Source: Bradyrhizobium tropiciagri (GTDB taxonomy: Bacteria > Pseudomonadota > Alphaproteobacteria > Rhizobiales > Xanthobacteraceae). From it: 64,000 nucleotides of DNA. The notes under the pieces were generated by a model. The model did no database searches, was not told the DNA's origin, and was given only the letters and a program-made list of their open reading frames with translations. The position numbers were made by a program, and so were the translations under genes. Where the stretch lies: assembly GCF_001189845.1 (NCBI RefSeq), contig NZ_LFLZ01000005.1:62001-126000 (forward strand), written 5' to 3'. Shown one piece after another: positions 46,756-54,828 of this stretch (its first letter is position 1; every line of letters starts with the position of its first letter).

Positions 46756-48078
46756 ATGACGACGCAACCGACGCCCATGGGGACGTCGAAGGGGACCGGG
46801 ACGCCCAAGGGCGCCTGGACCATCACCTTCCTCCTGTTCCTGTTCATGGTGGTGAACTTCGCGGACAAGATAGTGGTCGGGCTGGCCGGCGTGCCAATCA
46901 GGAAGGATTTGGGTCTCACTCCCGAGCAGTTCGGTACCCTCGGATCGTCGTTCTTCTATCTGTTCTCGATCTCGGCGATCGTGATCGGCTTCGTCGCCAA
47001 CCGGGCGTCGACGCGATGGATTCTGCTGATCCTGGCGCTGATCTGGGCGGTGACGCAGTTTCCGATGGTCGGGTCAGTCGACTTCACGACGCTGGTGATC
47101 TGCCGCATCATTCTCGGCGCCGGTGAAGGACCAGCGGCGGCGGTTGCCATACACGCCGTCTATAAATGGTTCCCCGATGAGAAGCGCACGCTGCCGACCG
47201 CGATCCTGTCGCAAGGCTCGGCGTTCGGCGTGATCCTGACGATGCCCGCGCTGGGCTGGGTCATCGAGCATTACAGCTGGCATCTTGCCTTCGGCGTGCT
47301 CGGTGTCGTCAGCCTGCTCTGGGCCGTCGCCTGGTTTGTGTTCGGTAAGGAGGGGCCGCTGGTGTCGACAAGCGCTGTCGTCGCCGACGAGCGCCGGATT
47401 CCCTACTGGAAGCTCCTGACGTCGCGCACCTTCATCGGCTGCGTTGCCGCGACCTTTGGCGCCTATTGGGCGCTGTCGCTCGGACTCACCTGGTTCACCT
47501 CGTTCATCATCGAAGGACTGGGCTACACCCAGAAGCAGGCCAACTTCATCTCGATCCTGCCGTGGATCTTCGGCGCTGTGGTCGTGATCCTCACCGGCTG
47601 GGTCTCGCAGCTGATGCTGGCGCGCGGCTTCACCACCCGCGGCGCGCGCGGTGTGCTCGGGTCGGTGCCGCTGATCATCGGCGGCTGCATTCTGGCGACG
47701 CTGCCCCATGTTGAGCCCGGCCCGCTGATGATCGCGTTGCTGGTTGTCGGCTCCGGGCTGTGCGGCTCGATCTATGTGGTGTGTCCGCCGATGCTCGGCG
47801 AGTTCACGCCGGTGTCGCAGCGCGGCGCGATGATCGCGATCTACGGCGCGTTGTACACGCTCTCGGGCATCCTGGCGCCGCAGGTGATGGGCAATGTGAT
47901 CCAGCATGCCGGGGCCATGATGGCCGGCTACATGACGGGCTTCACCATCAATGCCGCGATCATGGTGGGATCGGGCCTGCTCGGACTGCTGCTGCTGTGG
48001 CCCAACACCGAGCGCGCGCGGTTGACCGGTACGTCACAGCCCGCGGGCGCGATCAGGGGTGCCGTATCGCCGACGTAG
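46756..48078 (+). CDS. MFS transporter (anion/cation symporter-like)
   Basis: A 440-residue major facilitator with 12 predicted helices: the first is WTITFLLFLFMVVNFADKIV after a soluble head, and IWAVTQFPMVGSVDFTTLVI and CRIILGAGEGPAAAVAIHAV follow (the latter like the ACS-family motif). A central loop near GKEGPLVSTSAVVADERRIP separates the halves. ATG 46756 has GGGGAG upstream; the frame is open further but without family match. It is divergent from the methyltransferase. It may import or export an organic acid; the substrate is unknown. Confidence 0.9.
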   Translation: MTTQPTPMGTSKGTGTPKGAWTITFLLFLFMVVNFADKIVVGLAGVPIRKDLGLTPEQFGTLGSSFFYLFSISAIVIGFVANRASTRWILLILALIWAVTQFPMVGSVDFTTLVICRIILGAGEGPAAAVAIHAVYKWFPDEKRTLPTAILSQGSAFGVILTMPALGWVIEHYSWHLAFGVLGVVSLLWAVAWFVFGKEGPLVSTSAVVADERRIPYWKLLTSRTFIGCVAATFGAYWALSLGLTWFTSFIIEGLGYTQKQANFISILPWIFGAVVVILTGWVSQLMLARGFTTRGARGVLGSVPLIIGGCILATLPHVEPGPLMIALLVVGSGLCGSIYVVCPPMLGEFTPVSQRGAMIAIYGALYTLSGILAPQVMGNVIQHAGAMMAGYMTGFTINAAIMVGSGLLGLLLLWPNTERARLTGTSQPAGAIRGAVSPT

Positions 48079-48091
48079 GGTAGGTGCGCTT

Positions 48092-48412
48092 TACCCTCCC
48101 CTGGAGGGGGAGGGTCGGATCACATTGAGCGCAGCGAAATGTGAGACGGGGTGGGGTGATCTCTCAACACGGGCAGCGTCCGAGTGGAGAGACCGTCACC
48201 CCACCTCGCTGCGCATTCCGCTTCGCTGCATGCCCAGCGACCCTCCCCCTCCAGGGGAGGGTGAAGCGGCGTCACGGTTATCAATATCGAGCGCCTGTAG
48301 CCCGGATGCAGCGAAGCGAAATCCGGGGTCACTCTGTCGTGGATGGACTTATCCCGGATTGCGCTTCGCTGCATCCGGGCTACTCGCTGACCCTCCCCCT
48401 CCGGGGGAGGGT
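48092..48412. repeat. Composite palindromic repeat block, families E and F
   Basis: Family E: CCCTCCCCTGGAGGGGGAGG at the left (48092) is inverted at 48241-48261 (CCCTCCCCCTCCAGGGGAGG) with a long inner hairpin; another short copy is at 48391-48412. Family F: TAGCCCGGATGCAGCGAAGC (48298) is inverted in GCTTCGCTGCATCCGGGCTA (ending 48382). The block fills the whole 350-bp gap between convergent genes (48079-48429); nothing else is seen there. Confidence 0.88.
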
Positions 48413-48429
48413 GCATTGCTGCGTCTATC

Positions 48430-50148
48430 TCAGTTCAAGCCCTGCGCGCCGCGGACGAGCCTGCCGGGGCGCGCGCCGGTGGCCTGGCCTGCGCGCTGGG
48501 TGACCACGCCGGAGACGATGGTGGCGTCGTAGCCGTCGACCTGCTGCAACAGGCGGCGGCCGCCGACCGGGAGGTCGTAATGCACCTTCGGCGGATGCAG
48601 ATGCAGCCGGTCGTAGTCGATCACGTTGACGTCGGCCTTGAAGCCAGCTGCGATCACGCCGCGATCGGTGAGTCCAACCGACAGCGCGGTCTTGCGCGAC
48701 TGCGCCGCGATCACGAACGGGATCGACAGCTTCTCGCCGCGGCTGCGGTCGCGCGTCCAGTGTGTCAGGAGATAGGTCGGGAAGCTGGCGTCGCAGATGA
48801 TGCCGCAATGCGCGCCGCCGTCGGACAGGCCCGGCACGGCGCTGGGCTCGCGCAGCATCTCGTGCACGGCGTCGAGATTGCCGTCGGCATAGTTGAGGAA
48901 CGGCACATAGAGCATGCCGCGGCCCTCGTCGGTCAGCATCGCGTCATAGGCGAGCTCTTCCGGCTGCCGGCCCTGGCGGCGCGCCTGCGGGCCGAGCGCG
49001 TTCTCCGGCGGTTGCTCATAGTCCGGCGGATTACCGAGCAGATACATCTTGTCGTAGTTCGGCCGGAAGAACAGCGGATCGTCGGTTGCGGTTGCGCTCT
49101 CGCTCAGGATCGCGGCGCGCACCTCGGGCCGGCGCAGATGCGTGAGCCGCTCGGCCAGCGGCAATTTGGCGATCTCGCGGTAGCTCGGATGGGTCTGGAA
49201 CGGGTTGCGCGACAATTCCAGCCCAAGCAGCAGCCCGACCGGCCGCGCCGCGATCTGGGTCGTGATCGACAGGCCGCGCGCGGCGGCTTCATTGATGGTG
49301 TCCATGGTCTGCCGCCAGCGCCGCGGCGCCTTGTCGGCCTGCGCGACCGAGAACGAGATCGGGCATTTGGTGGTCTCGGCGACCCGCAGCATCATCGGCA
49401 GGTCTTCGTGGACGGTGCTCTGGTCGAGCACGAATTGCAGCACGCTGCGGCCGACGCCGTGCATCGCGCCGGCGATTGCGGTCAATTCGTCTTCACCCGC
49501 TTTCAGCGTCGGCGTGTAGTCGCCGGTCGAGGTGCGGTGATTGAGCGTGCGCGAGGTCGAGAAACCCAGCGCGCCCGATCGCACCGCGTCGCCTGCGAGC
49601 GCCGCCATCGCCTTGTTGTCTTCCGGCGTTGCCGGATCGCGGCGCGCGCCGCGCTCCCCCATCACATAGACCCGCAGCGCCGCATGCGGCAGCTGCGCGC
49701 CGATATCCATGTCGAAATTGCGCTTCGACAGCCATTCCATGTAGTCGGGGAAGCTCTCCCACGCCCAGGGAATGCCGGCGGAGAGCACCGGCTCCGGAAT
49801 GTCCTCGACGCCTTCCATCAGCTGGATCAACCGGTTGTGGTCGCTCGGCCGGCATGGCGCGAAGCCGACGCCGCAATTGCCCATGATCGCCGTCGTGACG
49901 CCGTTCTGCGACGACGGCGTGATGTCCTGGCTCCAGGTCACCTGGCCGTCGTAATGGGTGTGGACGTCGACGAAGCCCGGCGCGACGAGCTTGCCCTTGG
50001 CGTCGATCTCTTCCTTGCCGGTTGCGGAGACCTTGCCGACCTCGGTGATCTTGCCGCCCGTGATAGCGACATCGGCTTCATAGAGATCGCCGCCCTTGCC
50101 ATCGGCAATGGTGCCGCCGCGGATCACGAGGTCTGGGGTCGAGGTCAT
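48430..50148 (-). CDS. Amidohydrolase family 3 / N-acyl-D-amino-acid deacylase-like
   Basis: A 572-residue metal-dependent hydrolase. It begins DLVIRGGTIADGKGGDLYEA, with metal site HTHYDGQVTW (HxH), and NGVTTAIMGNCGVGFAPCRP, a sequence typical of N-acyl-D-amino-acid deacylases. ALGFSTSRTLNHRTSTGDYT and LSDGGAHCGIICDASFPTYL are further metal/substrate segments. It would cleave an N-acylated D-amino acid or a related amide or urea. No signal peptide, so cytosolic. Its neighbours are unrelated, so context does not help. Confidence 0.88.
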   Translation of the reverse strand: MTSTPDLVIRGGTIADGKGGDLYEADVAITGGKITEVGKVSATGKEEIDAKGKLVAPGFVDVHTHYDGQVTWSQDITPSSQNGVTTAIMGNCGVGFAPCRPSDHNRLIQLMEGVEDIPEPVLSAGIPWAWESFPDYMEWLSKRNFDMDIGAQLPHAALRVYVMGERGARRDPATPEDNKAMAALAGDAVRSGALGFSTSRTLNHRTSTGDYTPTLKAGEDELTAIAGAMHGVGRSVLQFVLDQSTVHEDLPMMLRVAETTKCPISFSVAQADKAPRRWRQTMDTINEAAARGLSITTQIAARPVGLLLGLELSRNPFQTHPSYREIAKLPLAERLTHLRRPEVRAAILSESATATDDPLFFRPNYDKMYLLGNPPDYEQPPENALGPQARRQGRQPEELAYDAMLTDEGRGMLYVPFLNYADGNLDAVHEMLREPSAVPGLSDGGAHCGIICDASFPTYLLTHWTRDRSRGEKLSIPFVIAAQSRKTALSVGLTDRGVIAAGFKADVNVIDYDRLHLHPPKVHYDLPVGGRRLLQQVDGYDATIVSGVVTQRAGQATGARPGRLVRGAQGLN

Positions 50149-50308
50149 GGCATTTCATCCCGAGGCTGTTTTTGATTGTTCGGCATCATGGGTGAGCCCT
50201 TGATGCTGTCAACCATCGCCGATGAAGCCCTGGGATGCGCTGGCAGTTCTGCGCGCTCTGGCGTTGCCGCCCGGCGGAAATTTGTTCCGCCAGGCTAGCC
50301 GCCGCGGT

Positions 50309-52117
50309 CTATCGCGCGCCGAAGAACGCCGTCTTCTGGGTTTCCTCGGCCTGCAGCCTGGCGCGCACGCGCATCAGGTCCTTCCAGCCGATATAGCCGA
50401 CCAGGCGCTGGTCCTCGCGCGAGATCACGGGCAAATGCGAGACGTTGACCTGCATCAGGCGGTCGGCGAGCCGGTCGAGATATTCATCCGGATAGGCGAC
50501 CGTGATCTTGCTGCCCGCCAGCAGCTGCTTGAGCGTCGCGGTGCGATGCTTGCCGGCGCGGCGCCAGCGCAGCACGGAGGGCGGGTCGATCACCCCGAGC
50601 ACGTGATGGTTGGCGCCGACGACCGGGAAGCTCGGGTGACCGGTCTTCGGGTTGGTCAGGAAGGCTGCCGCGCCGTGCAGCGTCATGGTGTCGGAGACGC
50701 TCTCGACTGCCTTGGTCATGACATCGCGCACACGCGTCAGCGCGAAGGGATCGACACGATACTCGCGCACCAGATGATGGCCGCGCCGCGCGACCTTCTC
50801 GGTCAGGATCGAGCGCCGCATCAAGAGAACCGTGACGCCATGCGCGCTGCAGCAGGCTGCGATCAGCGGCAGCAGCACGTGAGTGTTGCCGGTGAGCTCG
50901 ACCGCGAAGAAGGTCGCGGTCAGCGGCGAGCGCATCGTGCCGCCCATCGTCGCCGCCATCGCCAGCAGCGCCCAGAAGCCCGGGCTCGCGGCCGGCAGAT
51001 ACCCGCTCAGCGCCGTGCCCATCGCGCCGCCCATGATCAGCAGCGGCGCCAGCACGCCGCCCGACGTGCCGGAGCCGAGCGCGACCGACCAGATCACGGC
51101 CTTCACCACGAGCAGCAATAGCGCGGCCTTCGGCACCACGTCGCCGCTCAGCATCGAGGCGAGGTTGTCATAGCCGACGCCGAGCGCCTGCGGCTCGATC
51201 AGGCCGCCAAGGCCGACGACCAGGCCGCCGATCAGCGGCCACCACATCCAGTGGATCGGCAGCTTCAGGAACAGGTCCTCGAATCCGTAAACCAGCTGGG
51301 TGAGCACGCCCGACAGCAGCCCGGAGAGGATTCCGATCAGCATCCAGGCGCCGAGCTGCAGCACCGAGATGTCGACACTGCCTGTGAACGGACACAGCGG
51401 CGCCGGCATGTGCAGGAAGCTGCGCCCGACCGCCGCCACCACGGCGGCGACGGTGACGGGAATGAAGCTGCGCGGCGTCCACTCGAACAGCAGCATTTCG
51501 ACCGCGAGCATGATCGCCGCGATCGGCGTTCCGAACACGGTGGTCATGCCGGCAGCGGCGCCGGCCACCAGCAGGGTCTTGCGCTCGTTGTCCGTCACTG
51601 GGAGCATCTGCGCGATCAGCGAGCCGATCGCGCCGCCGGTCATGATGATCGGGCCCTCGGCACCGAACGGGCCGCCGGTGCCGATCGACACCGCCGACGA
51701 CAACGGCTTGAGGATCGCCACCTTGGGGTCGAGCCGCGAACGTCCGAGCAGGATGGCCTCGATGGCTTCCGGAATGCCGTGCCCGCGGATATTCTCGCTG
51801 CCGAAGCGCGCCATCAGGCCGATGATCAGCGAGCCGGCGACCGGCACCAGCACGGTCCAGAGGCCAAGCGGCGAGTCCTGCAATTTCAGGTCGGCGAAAC
51901 TGAACTTGCCGAAATAGGCGATGTTGGTGGCGAGCTTGATCAGCTCCAGCAGGCCAGCGCCGGCCAGCACGCCGGCGGCGGAGACGAACACGGCGATCGC
52001 CGAGATCACCACGACGCGCGGATCGGTGGTGAAGTCGCTCAAAAGGTGGCTCGCCTTGTCGCCGATCTTGGCACTGGTCTTGGCAGCTGTGCTCGATTTG
52101 GTGGAAATGACGCTCAT
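50309..52117 (-). CDS. ClC-family chloride channel/transporter with C-terminal CBS pair
   Basis: A 602-residue ClC protein. The anion-site motifs are GHGIPEA, GTGGPFGAEGPIIMTGGAIG (with the gating Glu in GAEGP) and GSGTSGGVLAPLLIMGG, in the normal order through about 16 helical stretches. Two CBS modules follow near residues 480-600 (RVRDVMTKAVESVSDTMTLH and YLDRLADRLMQVNVSHLPVI), likely sensing adenine nucleotide. ATG 52117 is used; in-frame starts upstream (52159, 52267) have no ribosome site, and the furthest overlaps the divergent MarR gene. It is divergent from the MarR regulator with a short inverted repeat between. Confidence 0.9.
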   Translation of the reverse strand: MSVISTKSSTAAKTSAKIGDKASHLLSDFTTDPRVVVISAIAVFVSAAGVLAGAGLLELIKLATNIAYFGKFSFADLKLQDSPLGLWTVLVPVAGSLIIGLMARFGSENIRGHGIPEAIEAILLGRSRLDPKVAILKPLSSAVSIGTGGPFGAEGPIIMTGGAIGSLIAQMLPVTDNERKTLLVAGAAAGMTTVFGTPIAAIMLAVEMLLFEWTPRSFIPVTVAAVVAAVGRSFLHMPAPLCPFTGSVDISVLQLGAWMLIGILSGLLSGVLTQLVYGFEDLFLKLPIHWMWWPLIGGLVVGLGGLIEPQALGVGYDNLASMLSGDVVPKAALLLLVVKAVIWSVALGSGTSGGVLAPLLIMGGAMGTALSGYLPAASPGFWALLAMAATMGGTMRSPLTATFFAVELTGNTHVLLPLIAACCSAHGVTVLLMRRSILTEKVARRGHHLVREYRVDPFALTRVRDVMTKAVESVSDTMTLHGAAAFLTNPKTGHPSFPVVGANHHVLGVIDPPSVLRWRRAGKHRTATLKQLLAGSKITVAYPDEYLDRLADRLMQVNVSHLPVISREDQRLVGYIGWKDLMRVRARLQAEETQKTAFFGAR

Positions 52118-52157
52118 CGGTGGCGTAAGGCTCGCATGTGAAGTGGACGCGCGCGTC

Positions 52158-52174
52158 ATATCGTATTGCGATGT
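52158..52174. promoter_or_regulatory. Candidate MarR operator
   Basis: ATATCGTATTGCGATGT contains ATCG-N5-CGAT with partial extension of the arms. It lies in the 79-bp gap between the divergent ClC (start 52117) and MarR (start 52197) genes, the expected place for an autoregulatory MarR-type operator. Confidence 0.3.
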
Positions 52175-52196
52175 AATTTCAAGCGAGAGAGATCGA

Positions 52197-52739
52197 ATGG
52201 CAGCGATGAAGAGACCCCCTAAATCGCCGGCCAAATCCCCGATCAAGGCCCGAAAACGGGTTCCCAACCAGGCCGATTACGAGGCGCTGTCGCAATTCCG
52301 CTATCTGATCCGCCGATTTCTGGAATTCAGCCAGGATGCCGCGAAGGCCGAGGGCCTGACGCCGCGGCAGCATCAGGCCTTGCTGGCGATCCGGGGCTAT
52401 CCGGGCGGCGGCCCGGTTACGATCGGCGACCTCGCCGAGCGTCTGCGGCTTCGCCACCACACCACGGTCGAGCTGGTCGATCGCCTCGCCGAGGCCGGGC
52501 TCGTCGAGCGCGTGCTCGATCCCGCCGACCAGCGACGGGTGCTGCTGAAACTAACTCGCCTTGCGGCCGATCATCTCGCCGAACTGTCTGCGGTGCATCT
52601 CGATGAGCTGTCGCGGATTGAGCCGCTGTGGAAGCAGGTCCTGTCGCGACGATCGGAAAGAATGCGTCGTGTACGACGCTTCGCGCGGAATGGGTCGTCC
52701 TCGCCCTCGGCTAGCGGTGCGCGGTCAAATGCAACTTGA
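52197..52739 (+). CDS. MarR-family regulator (C-terminus apparently frameshifted)
   Basis: A 180-residue regulator with the MarR winged helix: TPRQHQALLAIRGYPGGGPV, TIGDLAERLRLRHHTTVELV, DRLAEAGLVERVLDPADQRR, VLLKLT. The first 22 residues are basic (KRPPKSPAKSPIKARKRVP), an unusual head. After LWKQVLSR the frame is arginine/serine-rich and unlike the family. In the next frame the DNA reads TIGKNASCTTLRAEWVVLAL then a stop at 52714, which is what the family tail looks like. One base appears to be missing around 52646 (TCG GCG to TCGCG). It probably controls the divergent ClC gene. Confidence 0.85.
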   Translation: MAAMKRPPKSPAKSPIKARKRVPNQADYEALSQFRYLIRRFLEFSQDAAKAEGLTPRQHQALLAIRGYPGGGPVTIGDLAERLRLRHHTTVELVDRLAEAGLVERVLDPADQRRVLLKLTRLAADHLAELSAVHLDELSRIEPLWKQVLSRRSERMRRVRRFARNGSSSPSASGARSNAT

Positions 52740-52796
52740 TCGTGTTAATCTCGATACAATTCGCGGCTAATGCACGGTGCAACACGGGAATATGCC

Positions 52797-52820
52797 TTGT
52801 CATTGTCATGAAACCTTCAT
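52797..52820 (+). promoter_or_regulatory. Pho-box-like site upstream of the CYTH-CHAD gene
   Basis: TTGTCAT (52803-52809), a 4-bp spacer GAAA and CCTTCAT (52814-52820) form direct repeats at the 11-bp period of PhoB sites (consensus CTGTCAT-N4-CTGTCAT), matching 6 and 5 of 7. A further TTGTCAT at 52797 overlaps. It is about 45 bp before the GTG start of a protein family tied to polyphosphate, which supports phosphate control. Confidence 0.5.
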
Positions 52821-52864
52821 AGACCATTTCGGGGGCGTTACCATTACATGAGCGGCAGCCGGTC

Positions 52865-54433
52865 GTGATCGATGCGGGCAATGCCATTGCCGTCGGGCAT
52901 GGCGATCAGGCGGAAGTCGAACTCAAGCTACTTGCGCCGCAAGGAAGCCTCGAAAAACTGCGCGAGGCACCCTGCATCGTGCAGCATGCGCGCAATCGCG
53001 GCGCCTTCCACCGGCTGGAAACGGTGTATTACGACACGGCCGAGCGCCTGCTGTTTCAGCATGGCATGTCGTTGCGCGTCCGCCACAGCGGCAAGACCTT
53101 CATCCAGACGCTGAAGCTTCCCCCTAATGCCGCGCAGCCCCTGATGCGTCGCCAATGGGAGATGCCTGTTGGGAGCATGACCCCCGATCTGGCGCTCTTC
53201 CCCGCCGACGAGGTCGGCGATCCCGTTGCGGGGTTGAGCAACGACGCGCTGGTGCCGGTTTTCGAGACGAAGGTGCGCCGGCACGCCCGACAGCTCGATC
53301 TGCCTGATGCGTCGGTTGAAGTCGTGTTCGACGAGGGGACGATCGAGGCCGCTTCGCGCCAGGAAGTGCTGTCGGAAATCGAGATCGAGCTGAAGAGCGG
53401 CAATGCCGGCGTCCTGTTCGATCTCGGAACGCAGCTGCTCGACGCGGCGCCGCTGCAGATCGGCACGCGAAGCAAGGCGGAACGCGGCTATGCGCTCGCG
53501 TTCGATGTCGCGCCATCCGCAGTGAAGGCCGAGTTGTCAGGCATCACCGCGGAGCTTGTGGTCGACGACGTCATCGCACTGTTGGTGGGCTCCTGCTGGC
53601 ATCATCTGCTGAAAAATCACGCGGTGGCCGAGCAGGGGACCGATCCCGAAGGCGTGCACCAGATGCGCGTGGCGTTGCGGCGCTTGCGGACGATCTGTGC
53701 GCTGTTCCGGCGCGACATTCCATCGCCGGCATTTCTGACGGTCAACAGCGAAGCAAAATGGCTGATGCGGCAACTCGGCCAGGCCCGGGATTGGGACGTC
53801 TTCGAGGAAACGACGATCGCCCGCCTGGTCAAGGCAGTTCCGGATATCGACCTGGATGGTCTCCGTCAGGCGGTCGAACAGCGTCGGAAGTCGAGCTACG
53901 GCACCTTGCAAAGCGTGCTGGCCGATCCCCGTTGCAGCCGCTTCCTGCTCTCGCTGGGGCAGTTGGTGGAGCGCCGCGGCTGGCGCAACGAGATCAACAG
54001 CGAAGCGCTGGCTGTGCTGTCGCAACCGATGCAGGTGCTCGCTGATCGAATTCTGGAGCGATTGCATCGCAAGACGTTGAAGCGCGGCGCGCGCTTCCGG
54101 CGGCTCGATATCGCTGCGCAGCACAATCTCAGAATCAACCTCAAGAAGTTGCGCTATGCGGCGGAGTTCTTCCTGCCGCTTTACGCCGCCAACGCTCCGG
54201 CGAAGCGCTACGTGAAACGGCTCGCCGGGCTGCAGACCAGTCTCGGTCGGGTCTGCGACATCGGAAGCACGCGCGTGCTCCTTCATACGATCCGGCAGGA
54301 CGACCAGCCTGCGCTTCATCTCGGCATCGGCGCGATGGCCGGCTGGCTCGCCCGCGATCAGATCGCGGTCGCGAAAACGCTGCGCAAGAGTTGGCGGCGG
54401 TTCAAGACGACGCCCGTATTTTGGGGCCGCTGA
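52865..54433 (+). CDS. CYTH-CHAD domain protein (inorganic polyphosphate-related)
   Basis: A 522-residue protein. The N-terminal CYTH (triphosphate tunnel) domain begins EVELKL, the ExExK motif at E17, E19 and K21. The C-terminal CHAD domain (about 225-510) is rich in His and Arg (GVHQMRVALRRLRTICALFR and NLRINLKKLRYAAEFFLP). CYTH members hydrolyse triphosphates and CHAD binds polyphosphate, so a polyphosphate or tripolyphosphate role is inferred. The GTG start overlaps the TGA of a six-codon frame (ATG 52848), so a one-base loss there or translational coupling is possible. A Pho-box-like sequence lies upstream. Confidence 0.88.
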   Translation: MIDAGNAIAVGHGDQAEVELKLLAPQGSLEKLREAPCIVQHARNRGAFHRLETVYYDTAERLLFQHGMSLRVRHSGKTFIQTLKLPPNAAQPLMRRQWEMPVGSMTPDLALFPADEVGDPVAGLSNDALVPVFETKVRRHARQLDLPDASVEVVFDEGTIEAASRQEVLSEIEIELKSGNAGVLFDLGTQLLDAAPLQIGTRSKAERGYALAFDVAPSAVKAELSGITAELVVDDVIALLVGSCWHHLLKNHAVAEQGTDPEGVHQMRVALRRLRTICALFRRDIPSPAFLTVNSEAKWLMRQLGQARDWDVFEETTIARLVKAVPDIDLDGLRQAVEQRRKSSYGTLQSVLADPRCSRFLLSLGQLVERRGWRNEINSEALAVLSQPMQVLADRILERLHRKTLKRGARFRRLDIAAQHNLRINLKKLRYAAEFFLPLYAANAPAKRYVKRLAGLQTSLGRVCDIGSTRVLLHTIRQDDQPALHLGIGAMAGWLARDQIAVAKTLRKSWRRFKTTPVFWGR

Positions 54434-54505
54434 GTCTGGCAGCGGCAGCCGTCAGCTATGCCTCTTGTTGAGGTTAGGTCGGCGCGCGGTTAACCCGGCG
54501 CACCA

Positions 54506-54694
54506 TCAGGGCGTCGGAGGCCGGACTTCGTCGTCGGGCAGGGCGGGCTCCAACGACGCGTCTGCTCCAGCGCTGTCCAAAGCTGTTTCCTGAACAATCG
54601 GAATATGCGGCACGCTGCTGACCACGACCGGGTTGTCGTCGGCGGCGTGGCTTATGAGCGTTTCAAGAAACAGGAAAAATTTCTCGGAAAGCAC
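54506..54694 (-). CDS. Small conserved-looking protein, unknown function
   Basis: A 62-residue frame starting at GTG 54694 with a strong ribosome site GGGGGAGG just upstream. It begins MLSEKFFLFLETLISHAADD, an amphipathic helix, then a Pro/Val-rich acidic tail (VSSVPHIPIVQ, ALDSAGADASLEP, DEVRPPTP). I recall similar small proteins in Bradyrhizobium that start with MLSxKFFLFLETLI, so it is probably real. No domain is known to me. It is convergent with the CYTH-CHAD gene and lies downstream, on the other side of a 134-bp gap from the MFS gene stop. Confidence 0.6.
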   Translation of the reverse strand: MLSEKFFLFLETLISHAADDNPVVVSSVPHIPIVQETALDSAGADASLEPALPDDEVRPPTP

Positions 54695-54828
54695 AATAAC
54701 CTCCCCCGGTTCGGAAGAGTCGAAATTAGGATAATCCTCCCGGGCGGCAGGCGCCAGTTGCCGGGGCGCGAAATCCCGTCAACAAACGGCGATTGTCGGC
54801 AGTTCAAGGGTCGGAGCGATAGCGCGCG

